Below are positions 10,649-19,874 of a stretch of 64,000 bases of DNA, in pieces. The position numbers were made by a program, and so were the translations under genes. Source of the stretch: Acidimicrobiia bacterium (GTDB lineage: Bacteria > Actinomycetota > Acidimicrobiia > Acidimicrobiales > Bin134); NCBI GenBank assembly GCA_009842675.1, contig VYEX01000002.1, positions 88,018-152,017 on the forward strand. The letters are read 5' to 3'. Below the pieces are notes generated by a model. It was not told where the DNA came from. It made no database searches and saw only the letters and a program-made list of their open reading frames with translations. Position 1 is the stretch's first letter. Each line of letters begins with the position of its first letter.

Positions 10649-13000
10649 CTAGAGCCCGGCGGGGCGGGTGCCGATGACACCTTTGGCCTCCAGCTCAGCT
10701 AACTCGTCATCGGTCAAGCCCAGCTCGCCGCCCATTACCTCCCGGTTGTGCTGGCCGAGGAGGGGAGCCGGGGTCTTGGTCCAGGGGCCGGGGGACGATT
10801 CGAACCGGAAGGGCAGGCTGGCCGCTGATACTTCCCCGCACACCGGGTGGTCAATTGGCTCAATGAATGAGCGGGTCCGCAGTTGGGGGTGGTTGCTGAT
10901 CTCGGCGGGCAGCACCACCACACTGGCCGGGACCCTGGCGTCGAGCAGTTGTGCTACGGCGTCGGCGTCGGTTTGAGGAGCCACCCACGAGGCTATGCCG
11001 GCATCGATGGAGTCGGCGGCGGTCCGGCGCTTGTCAATGGTGTCGTAGTCAGCCCAATCGGGGCGGTGGAGCAGATCGCAGAGAGCCTTCCATTGGTGGT
11101 CGTCGGCCACCGCTACTGCTACCCAGCGTTCATGGCCAGCGGCGGGGTACACGCCTTGGGGAGCAGCCCGCGGGCCCCCGTTGCCCTCGCGGGGGAGTTG
11201 GCGGCCAAGGGCGGAGTACTCCACCAATTGCTCGGCCGCGGCGTTGAGGGCGGCGGCCACCATGGTCACCTCCACCAGACGCCCCTTACCGGTACGATCC
11301 CGCTCCTCCAGGGCGGTGAGGGTGGCGAACACCGCGTGCATCCCGGCCAGCGGGTCGCACGGCCCGCGGGGAATCTGAGGGTCCTCGTCCGGGTATCCGG
11401 TGATGTTGGCCATCCCGGTGAGCTGTTCCATGGTCTGGGCGAAACCGGTGTTATTCCGCCAAGCACCGCTGAGGCCGAAGGCGGGCATCCGGGTCATGAT
11501 CAGCTTGGGGTTCAGTTCTGACAGCCGCTCCCAGGTGAGGCCAAAGCCGTCCATCACCCGGGGGGTGAAGTTCTCGATCACCACATCGGCATCGGAGATC
11601 AACCGCTCGGCCACCGCCACCCCTTCGGGGGAACGGAGGTCGAGGGTGATGTCTCGCTTGTTGGTGTTGGCCCCATGGAAGACCATGCCCCACTCCCACC
11701 ACTGGTCCGCCGAGGGCGGGCGGGCGGAGGCGAAGCGCATTCCGTCGGCCCGCTGCACGGACTCGATTTTGACCACGTCGGCGCCGAGCAGAGCCAAAGA
11801 GTGGCTGGCGATGGGCCCGGCCCACCAGGCGGTGAAGTCGATCACTCGTAATCCGGCTAGAGGGAGCGCATTGGGCTCCCCCCGGTTGGGTTGGGGGGTG
11901 TGGGCTTCGATCTGACCGGTGTGCTCTCCGGCGGCAGGGACGGGCTCGAAGGGCCGGGTGGCGGCACCGTGCAGTTGGTAGGGAACGGCAGGCTGGGTGA
12001 AGCCGCCCGAGGGGTTAGTGGTGAAGGCGTCCCGGCCGGAGAACGCCTCCAGGGTGGGCACGGTCGCTCCGTTGCCGATGGGGGCCACCGGTATTCGCCG
12101 GGCCGATGCCTCGGCGATCACCTCGGCGGTGGTCCGCTGGGTGGTCCAGGCGTGCATTGCGGCTCGGAACTCGTCGCGCCGCTTCCAGCGGCCGCCGTAG
12201 CCGCACATCTCCTCGTCCTCCAGCCAATCGGAACGGCCGATCATCACCAGAAAGTCCAGGAATTGCTGGCGGGCCACCGTGCAGAAGCCCACGTGGCCGT
12301 CGGCGGTGGGCTCGATGGAAGGCAGCTCCACATTGCGGCCGGGACGTTCGGGGTTGGTGTCGCCACTCAGCTCAGCGGCGATCCACGCGTAGGTGTTCAT
12401 GGTCATGACCATGGTCTCGAACATGGACACGTCCACGTGGTCGCCTTGACCGCTGCGCCCGGCGGCTCGGGCCGCGGCCAGCGCCCCCACCCCGGCGTAT
12501 ATGGCCGCGGTCCACTCGCCGATAACGCCACCGGCCTGCACCGGGGGTCGCTCCGGGTTGCCCCGCTTGCCGATGCCCCCGCACTCTGCTTGCAAAGTGA
12601 ACTCGGTAGCCGGCCTGTTGGCGTAAGGTCCGTTGCGCCCCCACGGAGAGATTGACACCAGCACCAGCGCGGGGTTGGCCTGGCGGGCCGCGTCGATGGT
12701 TGCCGGGGCAAGGCCCTGGACAGTGGAGTCGATGAGGATGTCGGCGCTGGCTAGTAGATCGGCCATAGCCAGGTCGCTGGGATCGCCGACCACTGAGCGC
12801 TTGGAGGTGTTGAGGAACTGAAATAGCGGTCCGTCGCTGTCGCCCAACTCTGCGCCTGATGCCGACCACCGGCGTAAAGGCTCGCCGCCGGGAGGCTCGA
12901 CCTTGATGACGTCGGCCCCCGCGTCGGCCAGCAGCTTGCCCGCATAGGAGGCGGCGATACCCCCGCCCACCTCGATTGCCCGGAGGTGCTGGAGGATCAT
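10649..13000 (-). CDS. Fused double-domain CaiB/BaiF CoA-transferase (class III)
   Basis: A 783-aa protein consisting of two complete class III CoA-transferase domains in one chain. Domain 1 covers about residues 1-370 (HLRAIEVGGGIAASYAGKLL, ADVIKVEPPGG, then SGQGDHVDVSMFE). Domain 2 begins near 378 (LAGLRVIDFTAWWAGPIAS, ADVVKIESV) and ends at the C-terminus. Family members move CoA between acids and acyl-CoAs. Usual CaiB/BaiF proteins are about 400 aa dimers, so this looks like a covalent heterodimer. The start at 13000 (MILQHLRAIEV) gives the normal N-terminus; the open frame upstream is not protein-like. Confidence 0.85.
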   Translation of the reverse strand: MILQHLRAIEVGGGIAASYAGKLLADAGADVIKVEPPGGEPLRRWSASGAELGDSDGPLFQFLNTSKRSVVGDPSDLAMADLLASADILIDSTVQGLAPATIDAARQANPALVLVSISPWGRNGPYANRPATEFTLQAECGGIGKRGNPERPPVQAGGVIGEWTAAIYAGVGALAAARAAGRSGQGDHVDVSMFETMVMTMNTYAWIAAELSGDTNPERPGRNVELPSIEPTADGHVGFCTVARQQFLDFLVMIGRSDWLEDEEMCGYGGRWKRRDEFRAAMHAWTTQRTTAEVIAEASARRIPVAPIGNGATVPTLEAFSGRDAFTTNPSGGFTQPAVPYQLHGAATRPFEPVPAAGEHTGQIEAHTPQPNRGEPNALPLAGLRVIDFTAWWAGPIASHSLALLGADVVKIESVQRADGMRFASARPPSADQWWEWGMVFHGANTNKRDITLDLRSPEGVAVAERLISDADVVIENFTPRVMDGFGLTWERLSELNPKLIMTRMPAFGLSGAWRNNTGFAQTMEQLTGMANITGYPDEDPQIPRGPCDPLAGMHAVFATLTALEERDRTGKGRLVEVTMVAAALNAAAEQLVEYSALGRQLPREGNGGPRAAPQGVYPAAGHERWVAVAVADDHQWKALCDLLHRPDWADYDTIDKRRTAADSIDAGIASWVAPQTDADAVAQLLDARVPASVVVLPAEISNHPQLRTRSFIEPIDHPVCGEVSAASLPFRFESSPGPWTKTPAPLLGQHNREVMGGELGLTDDELAELEAKGVIGTRPAGL

Positions 13001-13151
13001 CGACAGCTGGTGGGGTCGACAGAAGACATCGCCCGGCAGATTACTCAGCAGGGAAGTGGGGCAGCCATGCCAGCGGTTTGGGCACCAGTGGGGTACGGGT
13101 GGCCTAATATTCGCGCTCGTCGAACAGGTCCAGTGGATGGAAGGAGTTGGC

Positions 13152-14081
13152 ATGGCCACGGTTGCGCTGCATGAGGAGATCGAGCCGCTCAAGGACATGG
13201 TGCCGCTCGGGGTGATCAATGCCGACGTCTTGCCCGAGTTGCGGGCGACGCCGCTGGGGGAGCCTCCCGTACTCAGCGATGCGGTGGAGCGCACCGACCA
13301 CGTGGTGGATGAGGCCAATGGTGTGGTGGTGCGGGTTCACCGAGCGGTGGGACAGGAGGGTGCTGTGCCGTGCGTGTACTCGATCCACGGCGGGGGGTAC
13401 ATCCTGGGCAGCTACGAAATGGATGATGCCAAGTTCGACAAGTGGTGCCCGAAGTACGGAATTGTCGGGGTCTCGGTGGAGTATCGGCTGTCACCGGAGA
13501 CGGCCTATCCCGGGCCGCTGGAAGACTGCTACGCGGGCTTGAAGTGGACGTATGACAATGCCGATGAGATTGGCATTGATCGGGACAAGATCGGCATCAC
13601 CGGTGTCAGCGCCGGAGGTGGCTTGTGTGCCGCGCTTGCGCTGTTGGCCCGAGACCGGGACGAAGTGCCGTTGCAGTTCCAGTTGCTGGACTGCCCCATG
13701 CTCGACGACCGCCAGATCACCCCATCGAGCCAGCTCGACGACCTGCTGATTTGGAGCAGAGACTCGAATGCCTTCGGCTGGCAGTGCTACCTCGGCGATC
13801 TCTACGGCTCTGATGATGTGCCGTACACCGCGGCGGCTGCTCGGGCTGAGGATCTGTCGGGCTTGCCCGACGCCTACGTATGCATCGGCGGTGCTGACGG
13901 CTTCCGCGACGAGGACATCACCTACGCCATGCGGCTCTATGGTGCTGGCGTGCCCACAGAGTTGCACGTCTATCCTGGCGCTCCCCACGGTGTCGCCCTG
14001 TTCTCCCACCTCGAAATCGCCCAGCGCTATTCCGCCGACCAAGAAGATTGGCTGCGGCGTCAGTTGGAGCGGCTCGGCTGA
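13152..14081 (+). CDS. Alpha/beta hydrolase (HSL-like esterase), copy 1
   Basis: A 309-aa esterase or lipase-like hydrolase of the hormone-sensitive lipase group. The oxyanion motif HGGG is at 79-82, the nucleophile Ser153 lies in GVSAGGG, an Asp is in GGADGFRDED, and the catalytic His is in YPGAPHGVALF. The start at 13152 is set by the Shine-Dalgarno AAGGAG 5 nt upstream and by alignment with the next gene. It is a tandem duplicate of the following gene, with near-identical stretches such as YPGPLEDCYAGLKWTY. It is divergent from the CoA-transferase, with a 151-nt gap. Confidence 0.88.
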   Translation: MATVALHEEIEPLKDMVPLGVINADVLPELRATPLGEPPVLSDAVERTDHVVDEANGVVVRVHRAVGQEGAVPCVYSIHGGGYILGSYEMDDAKFDKWCPKYGIVGVSVEYRLSPETAYPGPLEDCYAGLKWTYDNADEIGIDRDKIGITGVSAGGGLCAALALLARDRDEVPLQFQLLDCPMLDDRQITPSSQLDDLLIWSRDSNAFGWQCYLGDLYGSDDVPYTAAAARAEDLSGLPDAYVCIGGADGFRDEDITYAMRLYGAGVPTELHVYPGAPHGVALFSHLEIAQRYSADQEDWLRRQLERLG

Positions 14082-14122
14082 GGGCCGTCTAGCTGAGCCG
14101 CTCCGAACAAGCGGGAACTCCG

Positions 14123-15046
14123 ATGGTCATGCTGGACGCAGAGATCGAGCGGCTCAAGCACACGGTGCCGACCCGGGACCTCAGCGTTGAGCTGCTGCCC
14201 GAGATTCGGGCCACATTGCCGGTTCAGTTCCCTGAGCTGAGTGATGCGGTGGAGCGGTCGGATCATGTGGTGGATGCGGCCAACGGGATAGAGGTGCGGG
14301 TGCACCGGCCGAAAGGGATTGAGGGCGCCCTGCCGTGCGTCTATTCGATTCACGGCGGGGGTTATATCCGGGGCACCTACGACATGGACGACGCCAAGTT
14401 CGACCGATGGTGTCCGACCTACGGCATCGTCGGGGTGTCGGTTGAGTACCGGTTAGCTCCGGAAACGCCGTATCCCGGCCCCTTGGAAGACTGCTACGCC
14501 GGTTTGAAGTGGACGTACGAGAATGCCGATGAGCTTGGCATCGACCGTGACAAGATCGGGATTACCGGGGTCAGCGCTGGGGGAGGGTTGGGCGCGGCCT
14601 TGGCGCTGTTGGCCCGTGATCGGGGCGAAGTGCCGTTGCAGTTCCAGCTGCTCGACTGCCCGATGCTCGACGACCGGCAGATCACCCCGTCGAGCCAGCT
14701 CGATGACCTGGTGATTTGGACCAAGCAGACAAACGCATTCGGATGGAGGTGCTATCTGGGCGACCTCTACGGCTCTGAGGATGTGCCCTACACCGCGGCC
14801 GCGGCCCGAGCCGAAGACCTATCTGGCCTGCCCGACGCCTACGTCTGCGTCGGCGGCGCCGACGGCTTCCGCGACGAGGACATCACCTACGCCATGCGCC
14901 TCTATGGCGCTGGCGTGCCCACCGAGTTGCATGTGTATCCGGGCGGACCTCACGGCGTCGGCCTCTTCCCTCAAACCCAAATCGCCCAGCGCTACGCCGC
15001 CGACCGGGAAGACTGGCTCCGCCGCCAACTAGCGCGGATGGAATAG
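14123..15046 (+). CDS. Alpha/beta hydrolase (HSL-like esterase), copy 2
   Basis: A 307-aa paralogue of the preceding gene, lying 41 nt downstream. The catalytic set is the same: HGGG at 77-80, Ser151 in GVSAGGG, an Asp in GGADGFRDED and a His in YPGGPHGVGLF. Most differences lie in the N-terminal cap (residues 1-65), which in this family shapes substrate choice, so the pair may have split specificity. The start could also be the second ATG at 14129. A strong hairpin follows the stop. Confidence 0.88.
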   Translation: MVMLDAEIERLKHTVPTRDLSVELLPEIRATLPVQFPELSDAVERSDHVVDAANGIEVRVHRPKGIEGALPCVYSIHGGGYIRGTYDMDDAKFDRWCPTYGIVGVSVEYRLAPETPYPGPLEDCYAGLKWTYENADELGIDRDKIGITGVSAGGGLGAALALLARDRGEVPLQFQLLDCPMLDDRQITPSSQLDDLVIWTKQTNAFGWRCYLGDLYGSEDVPYTAAAARAEDLSGLPDAYVCVGGADGFRDEDITYAMRLYGAGVPTELHVYPGGPHGVGLFPQTQIAQRYAADREDWLRRQLARME

Positions 15047-15066
15047 TTGATGGCCTAGTCGAAACC

Positions 15067-15089
15067 GGCTAGAGGGTTCTCCTCTAGCC
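15067..15089 (+). terminator. Hairpin after the esterase pair
   Basis: GGCTAGAGG (15067-15075) and CCTCTAGCC (15081-15089) form a perfect 9-bp stem with a 5-nt loop. There is no U-tract, as in many actinobacterial terminators. It also marks the left boundary of the compositionally different restriction-modification island. Confidence 0.5.
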
Positions 15090-15133
15090 AGTAGCGTGCG
15101 TGACGGTAGTTGTCATCGCGCATCGCTAATGTA

Positions 15134-15161
15134 TTGACATGAGATTTCACCGGTGTAGTTT
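15134..15161 (+). promoter_or_regulatory. Candidate promoter of the restriction-modification genes
   Basis: TTGACA (15134-15139) and TAGTTT (15156-15161) are spaced by 16 bp, about 20 nt before the methyltransferase GTG. The -35 match is perfect and the -10 match partial. Confidence 0.4.
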
Positions 15162-15182
15162 GCGCCGCGCAGGGGGTGCGGG

Positions 15183-16904
15183 GTGAGTGGTGTCCGGCAG
15201 TTGCCCCTCGTGGAATCTCAAGAACTGATGATCAGAAGTGACCATCAAAGCGGGTACGGCGAAGTATTTACCCGGCGGTGGGTCGTAGACCTGATGCTTG
15301 ACCTTGTCGGTTATACACCCGAGGCCGACTTGGGAGCAAAGGTTATCGTGGAGCCTTCCTGCGGCTGTGGGGCGTTCCTGCTTCCTATCGTCGAGAGGCT
15401 TGCGGAGTCATGTTCCGCCTATGGGCGCTCGCTGTCCGAGCTTGAAGACACCATCGCCGGATTCGATCTGCTTGACCACAACGCTGAGATCGCACGCAAG
15501 GCAGTGGTGGCCAAACTGATTGATTTGGGTGAGACCCTTGAGGACGCAGAGCGACTTGCCCAGCGATGGGTCACAACGAGTGACTTCCTGTTGAGCGAAG
15601 AGCCGGTACATCCTGCTGATTTTGTGGTTGGGAATCCGCCGTATGTCCGTCTTGAGGACGTTCCCAGGGAAGTCAGCGATGCATATCGGTCAATGTGGCC
15701 AACCATGCGAGGTCGAGCAGATATCTACATTGGATTCTTTGAGAAGGGCTTGTCATTGCTTGGTCCAGAGGGGCGGCTGGCCTACATCTGCGCTGATCGG
15801 TGGATGCGGAATCAGTACGGTGCGCACCTCCGCGAATTGGTGTCGAGCCGGTATGCCATGGACTCGGTCTTGGTCATGCATGATGTCGACGCGTTCGAGG
15901 AAGAGGTGTCGGCATACCCGGCGATAACCATGCTTCGAAGTGGTGTCCAGGGTCCTGTGAGGGTGGTGGATGCGAACGGTTCCTTCGATCAGGATGAGGC
16001 CTCTTTGGTGCTCGACTGGCTACACAATCCACAACATGCCTTGTCAGCCTCACGGGGCTTTGAGGCGGGGGAGTTGACAAGCTGGTTCAAGGGTCCCGGC
16101 TTGTGGCCGGTAGGATCTCCCCAGACGCTTGAGCTGCTGGCTGATCTCGAAAGCCGGTTCGCCCCACTTGAAGACTTTAGGACGGGGACACGGGTTGGAA
16201 TCGGTGTTGCTACGGGATGTGACGAGGTCTATATCCGGGCTGAGGCAAAGGGGGTGGAGCCCGATCGTCTACTCCCGCTCCTGACCGCAGGAGATATAGC
16301 AACAGGTCGTCCTGAATGGTCGGGCAAGTACCTGATCAATCCCTGGGGAGATGATGGGCTTGTGGATCTGCACGGCTACCCAGGACTGGCAAATCACTAT
16401 GGGCGACACAGCAAGAAGCTTCGTTCTCGCCACGTCGCCCGAAAGCGGCCGATGGACTGGTATCGGACCATCGACCGGATTGCCCCTGAGCTCATTGATC
16501 GGCCCAAGCTGTTGCTTCCGGACATCAAGGCGCTTTCCCACCCCGTCTTGGACACTGGTGGCTTCTACCCTCACCACAACCTCTACTACGTGATTTCCGA
16601 CTCATGGGACCTTGAGGTGCTGGGCGGACTTCTTCTGTCGGACATCGCCAACCTGTTCGTGGGTGCCTACTGCGTCAAGATGCGAGGCGGCACCTACCGA
16701 TTCCAGGCACAGTACCTACGCAAGATCCGAGTACCTGCCCCCGATTCCATCAGTCCAGGATTGAAGGAACGTCTGCGAAGCGCCTTCAGAGGGCGGGACC
16801 GTCGTGCTGCGACTGAAGCTGCGGCAGAAGCCTATGGCGTGACCTTAAGCGCTGATCAGCGTGGTGGGCTCTCTCCTCGTGGCATTCAATTAAGCGGGAG
16901 TTGA
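15183..16904 (+). CDS. N6-adenine DNA methyltransferase (Eco57I/PaeR7I-like class)
   Basis: A 573-aa class I SAM-dependent DNA methyltransferase. Motif I is EPSCGCGAF at 57-65 and the adenine methylation motif IV is NPPYVR from 151. An N-terminal YGEVFTRRWVVDLML and the long C-terminal half, probably the target-recognition domain, match Eco57I-type modification enzymes. It would protect host DNA from the partner nuclease encoded 16 nt downstream. The start is GTG after AGGGGG. Local base use is clearly less GC-rich than in flanking genes, consistent with horizontal acquisition. Confidence 0.88.
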   Translation: MSGVRQLPLVESQELMIRSDHQSGYGEVFTRRWVVDLMLDLVGYTPEADLGAKVIVEPSCGCGAFLLPIVERLAESCSAYGRSLSELEDTIAGFDLLDHNAEIARKAVVAKLIDLGETLEDAERLAQRWVTTSDFLLSEEPVHPADFVVGNPPYVRLEDVPREVSDAYRSMWPTMRGRADIYIGFFEKGLSLLGPEGRLAYICADRWMRNQYGAHLRELVSSRYAMDSVLVMHDVDAFEEEVSAYPAITMLRSGVQGPVRVVDANGSFDQDEASLVLDWLHNPQHALSASRGFEAGELTSWFKGPGLWPVGSPQTLELLADLESRFAPLEDFRTGTRVGIGVATGCDEVYIRAEAKGVEPDRLLPLLTAGDIATGRPEWSGKYLINPWGDDGLVDLHGYPGLANHYGRHSKKLRSRHVARKRPMDWYRTIDRIAPELIDRPKLLLPDIKALSHPVLDTGGFYPHHNLYYVISDSWDLEVLGGLLLSDIANLFVGAYCVKMRGGTYRFQAQYLRKIRVPAPDSISPGLKERLRSAFRGRDRRAATEAAAEAYGVTLSADQRGGLSPRGIQLSGS

Positions 16905-16920
16905 CAGGAAGAGTCAATAG

Positions 16921-17754
16921 ATGTCCGCTCCAAACAATGCCCGATGGGCTACGAGTCAGCGTTGTGCACCGTTCATGGATGTGTATGACACCGCTGAGGC
17001 TGAAGGGCACACAAGCTGGAACCAAGTTGAGCAGGCGTTCCTGGCAGCAATGTCTGAATTCGACGCGTCCATTGCTGCGTCTGTCGGCGCAGACATGACG
17101 GACGACGAGAAGTCTGAGCTTGGTGCTGATCTCCAGAACGGCAAGGGCGACTTCTTCAACGATTTGCTCGTTCTTCTCCTCAAGCAGTGCTCTGGTGTTC
17201 AGCTCCTGACATCTCGTCGACCCGTGCCTGGGCTGATCGTTCCCGTACACAACCTCGACTGCGTCTATCCAGCTGAAGGGGATCTCCGGTTCATGCTCGA
17301 GGCGAAGATGATGGGGACACCAAAGCACATCAACTCACCTAAGCAGAAGGAGAGCGGACGTCCCGGATCAGCTGATATCGACAAGCGGGTCAAAGAGCTT
17401 GCTTTCAAGTGCATCGACCTGAAAGGCGAATTCAGCAGGCGCCAGGCCATGAGTGGCACAGCGCCACGCACTGGGGGACCGGGTGGAGGCGATCTGACTA
17501 CCTGGCTTCGGTCCGTCGAGCCAAAGATCTATTTCTTCATCGCAGTGCGGGTCACCAGTGAAAGCGACTTCGAACGAACCCTCAAGTGGGCCTCAACCGC
17601 GCAACAGGTCCTCGACGCTGTCGGGCTCTATTGCTTCCAGCCCACCGACGGCACGTATACCAACTATCAACGACGCGATGGCATTCCACCTGACCTCCAG
17701 CTCGAACGGGTCCTCTTCAAGGCATGCGTTGATCTACAAGCAATACACCAATAG
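16921..17754 (+). CDS. Putative type II restriction endonuclease partner
   Basis: A 277-aa protein with no family I can name. Residues Asp121, Glu127 and Lys129 (GDLRFMLEAK) form a D-x5-E-x-K core like the PD-(D/E)XK nuclease fold, preceded by a helical N-terminus and NGKGDFFNDLL. It sits 16 nt after an adenine methyltransferase on the same strand, the standard layout of a type II restriction-modification pair, and shares that gene's lower GC content. Function is inferred from the motif and context. The recognition site cannot be read from sequence. Confidence 0.65.
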   Translation: MSAPNNARWATSQRCAPFMDVYDTAEAEGHTSWNQVEQAFLAAMSEFDASIAASVGADMTDDEKSELGADLQNGKGDFFNDLLVLLLKQCSGVQLLTSRRPVPGLIVPVHNLDCVYPAEGDLRFMLEAKMMGTPKHINSPKQKESGRPGSADIDKRVKELAFKCIDLKGEFSRRQAMSGTAPRTGGPGGGDLTTWLRSVEPKIYFFIAVRVTSESDFERTLKWASTAQQVLDAVGLYCFQPTDGTYTNYQRRDGIPPDLQLERVLFKACVDLQAIHQ

Positions 17755-18074
17755 CAAAGGCTGAGTCAGGCGACAGGAAATTCTCAACCAGCCCGTACCT
17801 GACGGAATGGACAGTGGCCCCTGCAGATTTGGCCATTGGTCGTGCACGGCATCCAGCGCGCCGTATCTAGGTTGCCTTCTTCCGGTCCTACAGCTCCAAT
17901 TCGTATGTCGGAAAATGTGTTTACCCAGGTCATAGATGCAGGAGGCTGCTATTTTGGGATGCCGGTCCATGGTTTGCCGCGAGAAACCGTCGAAGTTGTG
18001 AAAGGGTCCAGTTGTGCCAACTTCGCTAGGAAAATCTGTAGTGGCTGCCGGAGGAGCGAGAGGAGTGTTGTTTT
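17755..18074. other. Non-coding or decayed stretch in the restriction-modification island
   Basis: About 320 nt with only short, dissimilar open frames, no recognisable protein and no strong structure. Base composition matches the restriction-modification genes. It is best read as decayed DNA, perhaps the upstream part of the HNH gene whose tail follows. Confidence 0.5.
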
Positions 18075-18338
18075 ATGGCTAATGCAGATCAACGTGTGGG
18101 CGACCTAACTCGACTTGTACAACACGTGCAGTTCTGGTCCAATGGCGGGCCTACTGATTTCGGCAATTTGGTGTTGGTGTGCAATGACTGCCACCACAGC
18201 ATTCACGATCATGATTGGCGAGTAGCCCAGGATCCCGACACCCGTCGCTGGAGAACCAAGCCGCCACCTGATCCGTTCCCTGATGACGGAGTTGATTCGG
18301 CTCGATTGGATCAGCGCAACCCCGTGCTCAGGCGCTGA
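18075..18338 (+). pseudogene. Remnant of an HNH endonuclease (C-terminal part)
   Basis: An 87-codon frame contains VQHVQFWSNGGPTDFGNLVL followed by VCNDCHHSIHDHDW. This is the C-terminal HNH motif common in actinobacterial DUF222/13E12-type proteins, normally about 400 aa long. The usual double His before the Phe/Trp is degraded to Gln-His, and no matching N-terminal part lies upstream in any frame. It is therefore probably a broken gene. It sits next to the restriction-modification pair in the same lower-GC segment. Confidence 0.65.
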
Positions 18339-18382
18339 CTGGGAAGACTGAGTAGAAGGCGTGGAAGTGGGAAATTCCCAGC

Positions 18383-18850
18383 TCAGGAGTCTTCGACCAA
18401 GCGGGCGGGGAAGCCGCCCTTGGAGATGGGGCCCCACTGGTCGATGGTGAGGCGGATGAGGCATTTGCCTTGGTGGGCCATGGCTTGGCGGTATTCGTCC
18501 CAGTCGGGGTGCTCGCCGGAGATGACGCGGAAGTACTCGACCAGGCCGTCGAGAGCCTCGGGCATGTCGAGGACTTCGGCGTTTCCGTCGAGCTGTATCC
18601 ACTCGCCGCCGAATTCGTCCGACATCACCACCATCGAGGCCGCGGAGTTGCGCTTGGCGTTTATCGATTTGGCCCGCTCGGGATAGCTAGACACCACCAC
18701 CCGGCCGCTGGTGTCGAGCCCCAGCGTGACCAGTGAGCTTTGGGGGCGACCGTCGCGGCGAATAGTGAGCAGCACGCCTCGGTGGCGGGGGCGGACGAAG
18801 TCCTCCATCTCGGTCCGGTCGACATAGCGGTCGGTAGCAATTGAGGGCAT
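18383..18850 (-). CDS. PPOX-class F420-dependent oxidoreductase
   Basis: A 155-aa split-barrel flavin/F420 protein of the PPOX class. RRDGRPQSSLVTLGLDTSG and VVVSSYPERAKSINAKRN are typical of the F420-binding subgroup, and GEHPDWDEYRQAMAHQGK closes the barrel. Proteins of this type reduce small organic substrates with F420H2; the substrate is unknown. A TAAGTT box 6 nt before the ATG suggests a leaderless transcript. The gene faces the HNH remnant. Confidence 0.88.
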   Translation of the reverse strand: MPSIATDRYVDRTEMEDFVRPRHRGVLLTIRRDGRPQSSLVTLGLDTSGRVVVSSYPERAKSINAKRNSAASMVVMSDEFGGEWIQLDGNAEVLDMPEALDGLVEYFRVISGEHPDWDEYRQAMAHQGKCLIRLTIDQWGPISKGGFPARLVEDS

Positions 18851-18908
18851 GGTTTGAACTTAGTGGGAATCCAGTGGCATTAGCCGATTGCCAGAACTAC
18901 TGGGGGCT

Positions 18909-19793
18909 CTACAGATTGCGCCTAATGGGCAGCAGGTTCTGGAAGACCGGGTCGCGGTCCTCGGCTCTCGCCGCGAAGACCTCGGCCATGTCGTCGGGGT
19001 GGAACATGCCGGATTGCCAGGTGGCGACATAGTTGAGTCCGTCGGCCACGCTGTGGTCTCGGGTGTAATTGAGCATCTCCTTTGATCCCCAAATGGCCAG
19101 TGGCGATCGGGCGGCGATTTCTTGGGCAATCTCAAAGACGCCTTCGAGCATGGCGTCCTGGTCGGGATACACCTGATTGACCAATCCCGCGGCCTGGGCC
19201 TCATCAGCAGTGAGCCGTCGCCCGGTATATGCCAGTTCGCGGGCCAGTCCGTCGGGAATGATCCGGGGCAGCCGTTGCAAGGTGCCCAGATCAGCGGTCA
19301 GACCGATGTTGATCTCCTGAATGCAGAAAAACGCATCAGCGGTGCAATACCGCATGTCGGCAGCGCTGACCATGTCCACTCCGCCGCCGACACAGCCTCC
19401 CTGAACCGCGGCCAACACCGGCATGCGGGCCTTTTCCAGGCAGCTGAATGACTCCTGAAGGGTGAGGGCCAAGTTGCGGGTCTCCGCCCGGATCCGGCCG
19501 AACTCCGGCGGCTCTGCTGACCCTGCATCGGCATCCGAGCCACCCGAGAACAGCGAGTCCGGCTGGGTGAACACCGACAGGTCCATTCCCGCGGTGAAAT
19601 GGCGTCCGGTGGAGGAGATCACCAGCGCCCGGACCTCCCCGGAGTCGGACAGGTCGTTCACCGCGGCGGGCAGCTCAGACCAGAACTCCGAGATCATTGA
19701 GTTTCTGGCTTCTGGTCGGCTGAGCTGTAAGTGAGCGACTCCTTCTTCTAGCGCGATCTCAAAGCAGGTGTACTTCTGGGATGAACCAGCCAT
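18909..19793 (-). CDS. Enoyl-CoA hydratase/isomerase family protein
   Basis: A 294-aa crotonase-fold protein. Visible features are the oxyanion-hole segments (RHFTAGMDLSVF and VQGGCVGGGVDMVSAADMRY), the AFFCIQEINIGLTADLGTLQ loop and the C-terminal helical part. The Asp-rich insert after SLFSGG is longer than usual. The overall pattern (AGMDL, ADLGTLQRLP) resembles dienoyl-CoA isomerases, so isomerase activity is a good alternative to hydration. The start at 19793 is chosen from AGGAGG in the 13 nt before the ATG. Confidence 0.87.
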   Translation of the reverse strand: MAGSSQKYTCFEIALEEGVAHLQLSRPEARNSMISEFWSELPAAVNDLSDSGEVRALVISSTGRHFTAGMDLSVFTQPDSLFSGGSDADAGSAEPPEFGRIRAETRNLALTLQESFSCLEKARMPVLAAVQGGCVGGGVDMVSAADMRYCTADAFFCIQEINIGLTADLGTLQRLPRIIPDGLARELAYTGRRLTADEAQAAGLVNQVYPDQDAMLEGVFEIAQEIAARSPLAIWGSKEMLNYTRDHSVADGLNYVATWQSGMFHPDDMAEVFAARAEDRDPVFQNLLPIRRNL

Positions 19794-19874
19794 CTCTAGG
19801 CCTCCTCTCATGCCCGCGTCCGACCAAGTGACTTCAGGTCGGCGTTCCGGGGCGTTGCCGAGCAAACTAATCCA

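Noticed and set aside
13001-13318. N-terminal extension of the double CoA-transferase
   Set aside because: The extra 106 residues are Ser/Thr-rich, not homologous-looking and overlap the divergent esterase. MILQHLRAIEV at 13000 is the family start.
17836-18108. Open frame of 90 codons upstream of the HNH remnant
   Set aside because: No protein-like pattern, no ribosome site, and it overlaps the HNH frame; treated as decayed DNA.
18344-18393. Inverted repeat AAGACT/AGTCTT around TGGGAAATTCCCA
   Set aside because: The arms are far apart and one overlaps the PPOX gene end; the inner palindrome has no room for a loop. Not convincing as a terminator.
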